Part shown: in pieces, positions 1-5,801 of the stretch | Layout of the letters: each line of letters begins with the position of its first letter | How positions within the stretch are numbered: the first letter of the stretch is position 1 | Assembly: GCA_021777285.1 (NCBI GenBank) | Contig: JAJYDR010000104.1 | Span: 1-8,206, forward strand | Reading direction: 5' to 3' | DNA: 8,206 bases | DNA from: Actinomycetes bacterium | GTDB taxonomy: Bacteria > Actinomycetota > Acidimicrobiia > Acidimicrobiales > RAAP-2 | Program-made: the position numbers and the translations under genes | The notes under the pieces: generated by a model | Told to the model about the DNA's origin: nothing | Database searches by the model: none | The model's input: the letters and a program-made list of their open reading frames with translations, nothing else

Positions 1-577
1 TGAAGTTGGGAAGTTCGACGTTCTGTCCCGTCGAACTCAGCGTTTGGCCAAGGCCGCGGTGGGCGATGTGGTACACGCAGGTACCCATGACGAGTCCCTG
101 GGGCGCGTAGCCCGTCTGCGAGAGCGTCCAGAAGTCCTGGCCCGAGAGGTCTGACGTGAAGGGTTTGCCGAGTTTGTTGCGGCGAGAGACGCCGTCCTCA
201 GCTTTGACCGCGGTACCGACCGCGATGAACTCGGCCGCGTCCTTGCCCCACTCGTAGTAGTTCACGTCGAGACGAACCCCGACCACGCCGTCGGCGCCCA
301 GCTCGGCGGCTTCCTCCTCCATGCGAGTCATCGCCAGTTCGCGGGCGTTGTACATCGCCTCGGTGAGCTTGGTCAACTCCTGGCTCTGGCTCCACTTCCG
401 GGTCTGGATCCCGGTGTGATAGATCGACGAGCCCATGACGAGACCGACCGGGTGGAAGCCCGCTTCCTTGACGAGGAGGAACTCGTTCACCGACAGGTCG
501 GAGGTGAAGAGCCCGTGCTCAAGCTCTTCGAGACGATGCTCGGTGGCCTCGGGGAGGTCATTGACATGTTCACTCAT
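1..577 (-). CDS. YbjQ/DUF74-like heavy-metal-binding-domain protein with repeated module, partial (3' end outside window)
   Basis: The frame is open from an ATG at 577 to the window edge, giving 192 visible residues without the C-terminus. A GGAGG at 584-588, six bases upstream, supports the start, which overlaps the preceding stop as ATGA. Residues 78-124 (ARELAMTRMEEEAAELGADG, then VVGV and a closing VGTAV) match the YbjQ/DUF74 signature, a small oligomeric fold whose 'heavy-metal-binding' label has little biochemical support. A module FTSDLS...GLVMG..YH occurs at residues 24-54 and again at 140-170, so the protein appears to be a tandem duplication whose second half runs out of the window. 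There is no signal peptide or membrane segment, so it is probably cytoplasmic. The family assignment is fairly secure; the role is unknown. Confidence 0.8.
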   Translation of the reverse strand, partial: MSEHVNDLPEATEHRLEELEHGLFTSDLSVNEFLLVKEAGFHPVGLVMGSSIYHTGIQTRKWSQSQELTKLTEAMYNARELAMTRMEEEAAELGADGVVGVRLDVNYYEWGKDAAEFIAVGTAVKAEDGVSRRNKLGKPFTSDLSGQDFWTLSQTGYAPQGLVMGTCVYHIAHRGLGQTLSSTGQNVELPNF

Positions 578-975
578 TGGTTTCCTCCGATAACGAGGTG
601 TTCGAGGGCCCGGCGGGCCGCGTCACTTCGGGCGGCTTCACTGGCCAGGGATGTCACGAGCCGAGTGATCCACGCGTCGGTGTCGAGGGATTCACTGCGT
701 ATGCGGATGCCACCGGAGAGGTGGGAAACCGAGCAACGAAGTTGGGCGCCGTCCACCGTCGCCTCGAAGTGTTCGTCACCGATCATGATCCGAACCGACG
801 CGATGTCGTGGGATTTGCGAAAGCGCCCACCGGCGAGGGTCGTCTCGATGCGATTGCCGAGGGCGTCGGCCAGACCAACGACGAGCGCGGCGAGTAGCGC
901 CTGGACGTCGGAGCCGTTCGCACGCAACGTCGAGGCGGCCAGGGCGAGGTCGAACGATTCGTCAGCGGAAGCCAC
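574..975 (-). CDS. hypothetical protein, 133 aa, translationally coupled to the YbjQ-like gene
   Basis: I do not recognise this family. The frame starts with GTG at 975 (MASADESFDLALAA) and its TGA overlaps the next ATG as ATGA, which suggests coupled translation. The ribosome binding site is weak (AAGGTCG only). The N-terminal ~45 residues look helical and aliphatic (LLAALVVGLADALG). The middle alternates charged and hydrophobic residues like β-strands (RIMIGDEHFEATVDGAQLRC), and the C-terminus is an Ala/Arg-rich helix (LASEAARSDAARRALEHLV). No membrane span, signal peptide or catalytic motif is visible. It lies 37 bases after the sulfatase stop on the same strand. Coupling with the YbjQ-like protein suggests that the two act together, possibly as subunits of one complex, which is inference. 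A longer GTG at 1016 is in another frame and was not used. Confidence 0.7.
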   Translation of the reverse strand: MASADESFDLALAASTLRANGSDVQALLAALVVGLADALGNRIETTLAGGRFRKSHDIASVRIMIGDEHFEATVDGAQLRCSVSHLSGGIRIRSESLDTDAWITRLVTSLASEAARSDAARRALEHLVIGGNQ

Positions 976-1012
976 GCGGCGACCTTATCGCCCCCGGCCC
1001 CGACACCGTCGG

Positions 1013-3301
1013 TCACTGTTCTGACAGGATCGCCTCGAGTTCGGCGAGCGGGTCGCGCACTACGGGGCCCCGCACCTCAACCTCGGCGCGCACGATGGTT
1101 CCGGTGAAGGCGAACGGCGCCGCGTAGTCGGCACCGACCGCCGGTCCAATCTCGTAACCGCAGGTGAGGCCGGCCCCGACGCCGTTGAACCCCGATGGTG
1201 TGAAGCGAGCGATGACCCCTGAAGCCACGACCGTCCCATCGATCGTGATCGTGCCGGAGCCGCCGAGCCCGTCGTCCTTCACGAAGTCGTAGACAATCCG
1301 GTGACGACCGGCGCCCAGGGGTTTAGCGGAGGTAACGACGTGGCGTTGCTTGCCGTAGAGGTTGTGCACGTATCGCACCCGCTCGTCGATGAGGTGCAGT
1401 GACCACCCACCGAGCGCCGAGCCGAGGGCGAGGAGCACGCCGTTCGCCCCGCCCTCGGGGATCTCGACGTCGACAACGAGCGCGTGGGACCGGTTGCGCA
1501 CGTTGACCGCGACCGGTTCGGGGACCGGCGATCCGCCGGGGAAGTAGCGGTATCGATCGCGCGGCGGGAATCGGCTGGGCTTGGGGTGGACCAACGCCCA
1601 CAAGACGCGGTTGTCGAGGGGTAGGACGTCGTTGCGCTCGGCTTCCTGCCACCATCGCAGGATCATCGCGTTGAGCAACTCGGGCCGTTCGTGGGCGAGG
1701 TCGGTCGTCTCGGTCGGATCGGCGATGACGTCATAGAGCTCCCACACGTCGTTCTCGAACGCGTCGTTCGGATTCTGATCGTCGTAGAGCGGTCCGACCG
1801 GATGGAAGGCGACCGCTTTCCAGCCCCGGTGGTAGAGCGCCCGCGAACCGAACATTTCGAAGTACTGGGTCTCGTGTCGCTCGGGGGCGTCGGCCGCACC
1901 ACTCGCGAGCAGGTAGGCGAAGCTCACCCCGTCGATGAGGCTCTGCGCCGTGCCGTCGATCGCGTCTGGTGGCGCGATGTTCACCAGTTCGAGCACCGTG
2001 GGGGCGACGTCGATGGCGTGGGTGAACTGGTGGCGGATGGCGCCCTCGTCGACGTGTCCCGGCCAGCGCACGATACAGGGGTCAGCCACGCCACCCTCGT
2101 GGACCTCACGCTTCCAGCGGCGAAACGGCGTGTTGCCGGCCATCGTCCAGCCCCAGGGATAGTTGTTGTGCGTGAGCGGTCCGCCAATCTCGTCGATCCG
2201 CGCCAACATCTCGGCCGAGTCGGCGGGGTCTAGGTTGGTCAGCCGTACGTCGTTGATCGAGCCGTCGGCACCGCCTTCGGCGCTCGCGCCGTTGTCCGAG
2301 ACGAGGACCACGATGGTGTTGTCGGTCTCGCCGAGGTCGTCGATGAACGCAAGGATGCGGCCGATCTGCTCGTCGGCGTGGCTCAAGAACCCGGCGTACG
2401 ACTCCATGAAGCGTGCGGCGACCCGGCGCTCGTCGGGCGCGAGGTCGGCCCACGGTCGTACCCACGACGGACGGGGTGACAGCGTCGCGGTATCCGTGAC
2501 GAGTCCGAGGGATCGTTGCCGGGCGAAGGTCCGTTCACGCCAGACGTCCCAGCCCTCGTCGAACTGGCCGTGGTATCGCTCACGCCAGTGCGGTGGCGGC
2601 TGGTGGGGGGAGTGGCAGGCGCCAGTGGCGACGTACAAGAAGAAGGGCTGTTTCGCGTCGACGGCTCGCAGGTCGCCGAGGTAGGCGATCGCGTGATCGG
2701 CGAGGTCCTCGCTCAGGTGGTAGCCGCTCTCGTAGGAGCCGGGGGGTCGTACCGCGTGGTTGTCCTCGAAGAGGGCGGGGTTGAACTGATGGGTCTCGCC
2801 GCCGTGGAATCCGTACCATCGGTCAAAGCCCCTCGCGAGGGGCCAGGTCGAGCGGGGTCCGGCCATGCTCGTCTCGTCCTCGGGCGTGAGGTGCCACTTG
2901 CCGACCGCGTAGGTGGCGTAGCCGCGCTCGCGCAGGATCTCGGAGAGAAAGCCGTTCTCCTTCGGTGGTCGGCCGTAGTACCCGGGGTAGCCCACCGCGA
3001 GATCGGCGACGCGACCCATCGCACTGCGGTGATGGTTCCGACCCGTGAGTAGGCAGGCGCGGGTGGGAGAACAGAGCGACGTCGTGTGAAAGTTGGCGAA
3101 TCGAAGTCCGCCCGACGCCAGTTCGTCGATGGTCGGTGTCTCGATGTCCGAGCCGTAGCAACCCAACTGGGCGAAGCCGACGTCGTCGAGCACGACGAGC
3201 ACAACGTTCGCCGACCCGTCCGGCGCGCTCGGAGTCTCGGGCCACCACGGCGTCGAGTCGCGCCAGTCGCGCCCAATCCGACCACCAAACGTCGAGGACA
3301 T
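1013..3301 (-). CDS. arylsulfatase (type I, formylglycine-dependent), cytoplasmic, 762 aa
   Basis: Hydrolyses a sulfate ester; the substrate cannot be told from sequence. The maturation signature is CSPTR at residues 77-81 within SLCSPTRACLLTGR, where Cys77 should be converted to formylglycine. Other expected active-site elements are present: metal ligands Asp39-Asp40 (VVLDDVG), VGKWH with Lys135 and His137, His230 and nearby His233, SDNG with Asp336-Asn337, and Lys397 in RRWKREVHEGG. Residues ~30-560 are the sulfatase fold. Residues ~595-745 are β-rich and resemble the C-terminal β-sandwich of long AtsA-like bacterial arylsulfatases, which are usually about 760-790 residues. There is no signal peptide, so it is predicted cytosolic. 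The start at 3301 is chosen for its GGGAGGG site; the open frame continues to 3658 but would overlap the divergent membrane-protein gene. No formylglycine-generating enzyme is encoded in the window. Family confidence is high, substrate unknown. Confidence 0.93.
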   Translation of the reverse strand: MSSTFGGRIGRDWRDSTPWWPETPSAPDGSANVVLVVLDDVGFAQLGCYGSDIETPTIDELASGGLRFANFHTTSLCSPTRACLLTGRNHHRSAMGRVADLAVGYPGYYGRPPKENGFLSEILRERGYATYAVGKWHLTPEDETSMAGPRSTWPLARGFDRWYGFHGGETHQFNPALFEDNHAVRPPGSYESGYHLSEDLADHAIAYLGDLRAVDAKQPFFLYVATGACHSPHQPPPHWRERYHGQFDEGWDVWRERTFARQRSLGLVTDTATLSPRPSWVRPWADLAPDERRVAARFMESYAGFLSHADEQIGRILAFIDDLGETDNTIVVLVSDNGASAEGGADGSINDVRLTNLDPADSAEMLARIDEIGGPLTHNNYPWGWTMAGNTPFRRWKREVHEGGVADPCIVRWPGHVDEGAIRHQFTHAIDVAPTVLELVNIAPPDAIDGTAQSLIDGVSFAYLLASGAADAPERHETQYFEMFGSRALYHRGWKAVAFHPVGPLYDDQNPNDAFENDVWELYDVIADPTETTDLAHERPELLNAMILRWWQEAERNDVLPLDNRVLWALVHPKPSRFPPRDRYRYFPGGSPVPEPVAVNVRNRSHALVVDVEIPEGGANGVLLALGSALGGWSLHLIDERVRYVHNLYGKQRHVVTSAKPLGAGRHRIVYDFVKDDGLGGSGTITIDGTVVASGVIARFTPSGFNGVGAGLTCGYEIGPAVGADYAAPFAFTGTIVRAEVEVRGPVVRDPLAELEAILSEQ

Positions 3302-3305
3302 CGTT

Positions 3306-3312
3306 CCCTCCC
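3306..3312 (-). promoter_or_regulatory. ribosome binding site of the sulfatase gene
   Basis: GGGAGGG read on the minus strand, four bases from the ATG at 3301. It decides the start over the longer open frame, whose extra 119 residues are low-complexity Arg/Ser/Thr-rich and antisense to the neighbouring gene. Confidence 0.7.
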
Positions 3313-3386
3313 GCGCCGCACGAACACTCGTCACACTAGGTCTGCGGCGACGGTGCGCAGACCAGCCACTCGATAGGTTGGGTTCG

Positions 3387-4433
3387 ATGTCCTCGTTCGC
3401 CACCGAACAACGCCGAGTCTGGATCCGGTGGGCGCTCGGCGTCGTGGTCGGGGTCGTCGTGATAGCGCTTCTCATTGCGCGTCGCGGCGAGCTCGCGGGC
3501 ATGTCCTCGCGGATTGCAACGATCTCGGTACCCTTGGCAGCGCTCGCGATTCTCGCGGAGGGCGCCTCACTGCTCTCGTACGCGCTCGCGCAGCGACGCG
3601 TGCTCGCCGTGGGAAAGCGGCTCAGCTTGGGCGGGCTCTTCGCGCTCACCATCGCCAACGACGCGATCGCACTCAGTGTGCCCGGCGAACCTGCGGTCTC
3701 GAGCGTCTATCGGTATCGCTACTACCGACGTCACGGCGTTGATTCAGCGGTCGCCGGGTGGGCGATTCTGACTCTTATGATCGCCCAGGCGGTGGCGATG
3801 AGCCTGGTGATCCTCATTGGCATCGTCGTCGCGCTGACAACGAGTGCGCACGTCCCCGGACTCGCGGCGACCTTCGCGCTGCTCGTGATCGTGCTCGGTG
3901 TTGGCGCACTCCTCATGCGACGCAACGCGATGATCCGCTTGCTCGAGACGCTCCTGCGCGTCCTCCGTCGGCTGACTGGGCGTCCACGAGGGGACCTGTC
4001 GGCGCGCGTCGACCGACTCTTCGCCGAGATGTACGCCGTCCACCTGTCTCGGCGGGGTTACGTGACGGTAGTGTCCTGGGCCGCGTCAGTCTGGCTCTTG
4101 GACGCGCTCTGCCTCATCGCCTCGTTCGCTGCGGTCGGGGCCGTCGTTCCCTGGCGCGGCGTGATCCTCGCGTACGGCCTCGCCCAAGTCCTCGCAGTCC
4201 TACCGATCACGCCGGGTGGACTCGGTCTGGTCGAGGGTGGACTCGCGGTCGTGCTCGTCGCCTACGGCGCGCCCACCGTGTCAACGGTGGCGGCGGTGCT
4301 CGTCTACCGGCTGGTCGCGTACTGGCTCGCCATCGTGGTGGGTTGGTCGACCGTGGGCATCTTCGCCGCGCGTGGTCGCCCGAAAGAAGAACGCTCGGCC
4401 GATGGTCGAGCGTCAGAGTCTGGACCTGGTTGA
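3387..4433 (+). CDS. polytopic membrane protein, LPG-synthase transmembrane (YbhN/AglD2, UPF0104) superfamily
   Basis: A 348-residue integral membrane protein with about eight or nine hydrophobic spans: ~12-31, 45-69, 81-97, 122-150, 156-176, 226-249, 256-275, 284-295 and 299-327. The family marks are NDAIALSVPGEPAV (91-104), at the usual position of the 'N..xPgr.GE' motif, and the late ITPGGLGLVEGG (274-285) with PGGLG and Glu283. A cytoplasmic basic linker (~178-223) separates the two bundles. This superfamily includes the flippase half of MprF and uncharacterised lipid-linked transport or transferase proteins; no soluble aminoacyl-transferase domain is attached here. A role in moving a lipid or polyprenyl-linked substrate is inferred. 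The start is ATG 3387; an in-frame TTG at 3378 would add MGS. A TAGGTT hexamer just upstream (3374-3379) could be a -10 giving a near-leaderless transcript. It is divergent from the sulfatase and convergent with hsp20. Confidence 0.85.
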   Translation: MSSFATEQRRVWIRWALGVVVGVVVIALLIARRGELAGMSSRIATISVPLAALAILAEGASLLSYALAQRRVLAVGKRLSLGGLFALTIANDAIALSVPGEPAVSSVYRYRYYRRHGVDSAVAGWAILTLMIAQAVAMSLVILIGIVVALTTSAHVPGLAATFALLVIVLGVGALLMRRNAMIRLLETLLRVLRRLTGRPRGDLSARVDRLFAEMYAVHLSRRGYVTVVSWAASVWLLDALCLIASFAAVGAVVPWRGVILAYGLAQVLAVLPITPGGLGLVEGGLAVVLVAYGAPTVSTVAAVLVYRLVAYWLAIVVGWSTVGIFAARGRPKEERSADGRASESGPG

Positions 4434-4436
4434 AAG

Positions 4437-4467
4437 CGGGCCCGGCGTCGCGTGGACGCCGGGCCCG
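4437..4467. terminator. bidirectional hairpin terminator between convergent genes
   Basis: A perfect 13-bp inverted repeat (CGGGCCCGGCGTC at 4437-4449, its complement at 4455-4467) with a 5-base loop, in the 39-bp gap between the stops of the membrane-protein gene (4433) and hsp20 (4473). There is no U-tract on the plus side; on the minus side the stem is followed by CTTTC. Position and stability argue for termination of both transcripts, as is common with U-poor hairpins in high-G+C bacteria. Confidence 0.8.
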
Positions 4468-4472
4468 GAGAC

Positions 4473-4907
4473 TTAGGCCGAAATCACCTTGCGGTCGCCC
4501 TTGGACGAGACTTCGACCCGGCGGGGCTTCGCGTGTTCGGCGATCGGAATCGCGATGGTGAGCACCCCGGACTCGTAGTCGGCGTCGATCTTCTCAGAGT
4601 CCAAACTCGTTCCGAGGAAGATCTGACGGGTGAAGGTGCCGTAGGGGCGCTCGGACATCAGGCGCTCCACACCCTCGGCGGACTTCGGTGCGGTTCGCTC
4701 CGCCTTGACGGTGAGCACGTTGTTCTCGACGGTGAGTGAGATCTCCTTCGGGTCAACGCCCGGCATGTCGACGAAGATCAAGAACGAGTCACCGTTGCGG
4801 TACGCGTCCATCGGAACCGAATGAGTCCGAGCCACGTCGGGGCTCGCCCAGAATTGCTGGAGGAACCGGTCAATGTCCCTGAATGCGTCAGTTCGAACAA
4901 GAGCCAT
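4473..4907 (-). CDS. Hsp20/alpha-crystallin family small heat-shock protein
   Basis: An ATP-independent holdase chaperone of 144 residues, acting in the cytoplasm as an oligomer. The N-terminus MALVRTDAFRDIDRFLQQFW is typical of actinobacterial Hsp16/Hsp18 proteins. The α-crystallin domain covers roughly residues 30-134, with VDMPGV (46-51), ENNVLTVKAER (61-71), ERPYGTFTRQIFL (86-98) and the signature A..ESGVLTIAIP (109-121). RRVEV (129-133) supplies the I/V-x-I/V-type C-terminal motif, followed by a short charged tail. The start at 4907 is fixed by a perfect AGGAGG seven bases upstream. A CIRCE operator and a TATAAT hexamer lie upstream, implying heat-inducible expression through HrcA. The gene is monocistronic, closed by the 4437-4467 hairpin. 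Family assignment is very secure; the usual symbol would be hsp18 or hsp20, but no specific orthologue is claimed. Confidence 0.97.
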   Translation of the reverse strand: MALVRTDAFRDIDRFLQQFWASPDVARTHSVPMDAYRNGDSFLIFVDMPGVDPKEISLTVENNVLTVKAERTAPKSAEGVERLMSERPYGTFTRQIFLGTSLDSEKIDADYESGVLTIAIPIAEHAKPRRVEVSSKGDRKVISA

Positions 4908-4914
4908 AAGAAAA

Positions 4915-4920
4915 CCTCCT
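4915..4920 (-). promoter_or_regulatory. ribosome binding site of hsp20 (consensus AGGAGG)
   Basis: A full consensus AGGAGG on the minus strand, seven bases before the ATG. It is the strongest site in the window and implies high translation once the gene is derepressed. The adjoining bases allow only a weak AAAC/GUUU pairing around it, so obvious masking of the site is not seen. Confidence 0.9.
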
Positions 4921-4942
4921 GTTTAATCGTTCTGCTCTTGAC

Positions 4943-4962
4943 ACGTCGAATCACTTCGACGT
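4943..4962. repeat. 8-bp inverted repeat in the hsp20 leader
   Basis: ACGTCGAA-TCAC-TTCGACGT, a perfect 8-bp stem with a 4-base loop, between CIRCE and the hsp20 ribosome binding site. In RNA it would form a small leader hairpin that could affect stability or translation; as DNA it could be a second operator. It does not itself pair with the AGGAGG. Confidence 0.6.
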
Positions 4963-4969
4963 ATCCATT

Positions 4970-4996
4970 TTAGCACTCTAAGGATGAGAGTGCTAA
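4970..4996. promoter_or_regulatory. CIRCE operator (HrcA-binding site)
   Basis: TTAGCACTC at 4970-4978, nine bases of spacer, then GAGTGCTAA at 4988-4996: an exact match to the canonical CIRCE inverted repeat bound by the heat-shock repressor HrcA. It starts about five bases after the TATAAT of the hsp20 promoter, so it would cover the transcription start and lie in the mRNA leader, as at known groE operons. hrcA itself is not in the window. Confidence 0.96.
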
Positions 4997-5001
4997 CGTA
5001 C

Positions 5002-5007
5002 ATTATA
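5002..5007 (-). promoter_or_regulatory. -10 element of the hsp20 promoter
   Basis: A perfect TATAAT on the minus strand. The start would fall near 4996-4994 at the edge of CIRCE, giving a leader of about 88 bases. No TTGACA-like -35 sits 16-18 bases upstream; a TTGACC is present but only three bases from the -10, so it cannot serve this hexamer. The promoter may rest mainly on the -10. Confidence 0.6.
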
Positions 5008-5159
5008 CCTGGTCAAAAGCCATGTATTCGGTAGATGGGCGTCGCGCAGGTGCGCAACGGCGATGACGTCGATGGCGGGGTGACCCGTGGGAGGAACAGA
5101 TTCGCTGCGCGGACCGTCTCGCGTCGTGCCCGCTACGGTCACGGGTATAGCCGTCGAAC

Positions 5160-5164
5160 GGAGG
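5160..5164 (+). promoter_or_regulatory. ribosome binding site of the isochorismatase-family gene
   Basis: GGAGG five bases before the ATG at 5170. It selects this start over an in-frame ATG at 5035, whose extra 45 residues are Arg/Gly-rich and precede the family's normal N-terminus. Confidence 0.75.
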
Positions 5165-5169
5165 TTGTC

Positions 5170-5730
5170 ATGTCCACACTCGCGAACCGCCCGAACACCG
5201 CACTGCTCGTCATCGACGTGCAGAATGACGTCGTCCAGGACGCCTACGAACGCGACGCCGTCGTTGGCAACATCGGCCGCGTCGTGGAGAAGGCCCGTTT
5301 AGAACAGGTTCCGGTTATCTGGGTGCAACACAATGATGAAGACCTCGTACGTGAGAGTGAGGCGTGGCAGCTGGTCTCCGAGTTGCATCGCGACGATGCC
5401 GAGGTGCTCGTGGACAAGAGCTACGGCGACGCATTCGAGGACACCACACTCGAGGATGTTCTCTCGGGACTCGGCGTTGGACGACTCGTGGTCGTCGGTG
5501 CCCAAACTGACGCATGCATCCGCTGCACGCTGCACGGCGCGTTCACGCGAGGCTACGACGCGGTGCTCGTGAGCGACGCGCACACGACGTCTGACGTCAC
5601 TCAGTGGGGCGCGCCGCCGCCTGAAGCGGTCATCGCGCACACGAATCTGTACTGGCGCCTGCAGTCCGCTCCCGGACGGACCGCCGGGATCGTCCCGTCG
5701 AGCGACGTCGATTTCAGCCCGTCCACCTGA
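5170..5730 (+). CDS. isochorismatase-family cysteine hydrolase
   Basis: A 186-residue α/β hydrolase of the isochorismatase-like superfamily, which includes nicotinamidases, N-carbamoylsarcosine amidases and isochorismatases. The catalytic triad is visible: Asp16 in LLVIDVQND, Lys83 in VDKSYGDAF and Cys116 in VVGAQTDACIRCTL, with the Gly-Ala-Gln turn that normally precedes the nucleophile. A second cysteine, Cys119, follows closely. The C-terminal part carries SDAHTTSD (135-142), then a WGAPPPEAVIAHTN helix region. The length is typical for the family and there is no signal peptide. The specific substrate cannot be assigned; no siderophore or NAD-salvage genes lie nearby. A TACGGT hexamer at 5134-5139 could be its -10, with no clear -35. 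It is divergent from hsp20 and lies on the far side of the CIRCE element. Confidence 0.9.
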   Translation: MSTLANRPNTALLVIDVQNDVVQDAYERDAVVGNIGRVVEKARLEQVPVIWVQHNDEDLVRESEAWQLVSELHRDDAEVLVDKSYGDAFEDTTLEDVLSGLGVGRLVVVGAQTDACIRCTLHGAFTRGYDAVLVSDAHTTSDVTQWGAPPPEAVIAHTNLYWRLQSAPGRTAGIVPSSDVDFSPST

Positions 5731-5801
5731 CCAGTCGAGAGCGACGATTTCTGTGAGCGTGCGCTACGCCGTTCGCGGTCCAGTTGGGTGGTCGTGACGG
5801 G

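Noticed and set aside
416..1024. Plus-strand open frame of 202 residues
   Set aside because: Antisense to the YbjQ-like and 133-residue genes, Arg/Ala/Ser-rich with no recognisable domain.
3302..3658. N-terminal extension of the sulfatase frame to 3658 (881 residues)
   Set aside because: The extra residues are low-complexity Arg/Ser/Thr-rich, lie antisense to the membrane-protein gene and precede a well-placed GGGAGGG-ATG at 3301.
3758..4561. Plus-strand open frame of 267 residues
   Set aside because: Overlaps the membrane-protein gene in another frame, runs through the terminator hairpin and is Arg-rich noise.
4908..4996. RNA thermometer masking the hsp20 ribosome binding site
   Set aside because: Only a 4-bp AAAC/GUUU pairing and a distant UCCU could contact the AGGAGG; no ROSE or fourU arrangement is visible by eye.
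4908..5169. HspR-type HAIR operator (CTTGAGT-N7-ACTCAAG)
   Set aside because: No match on either strand; the only clear heat-shock operator is CIRCE.
5035..5169. Upstream start for the isochorismatase-family protein
   Set aside because: The added 45 residues are Arg/Gly-rich with no conserved pattern, and GGAGG at 5160-5164 supports the ATG at 5170.
5731..5801. Terminator between the convergent isochorismatase-family and malic enzyme genes
   Set aside because: Only 4-bp stems (GTCG/CGAC, GCGT/ACGC) are present, with no convincing hairpin or U-tract.
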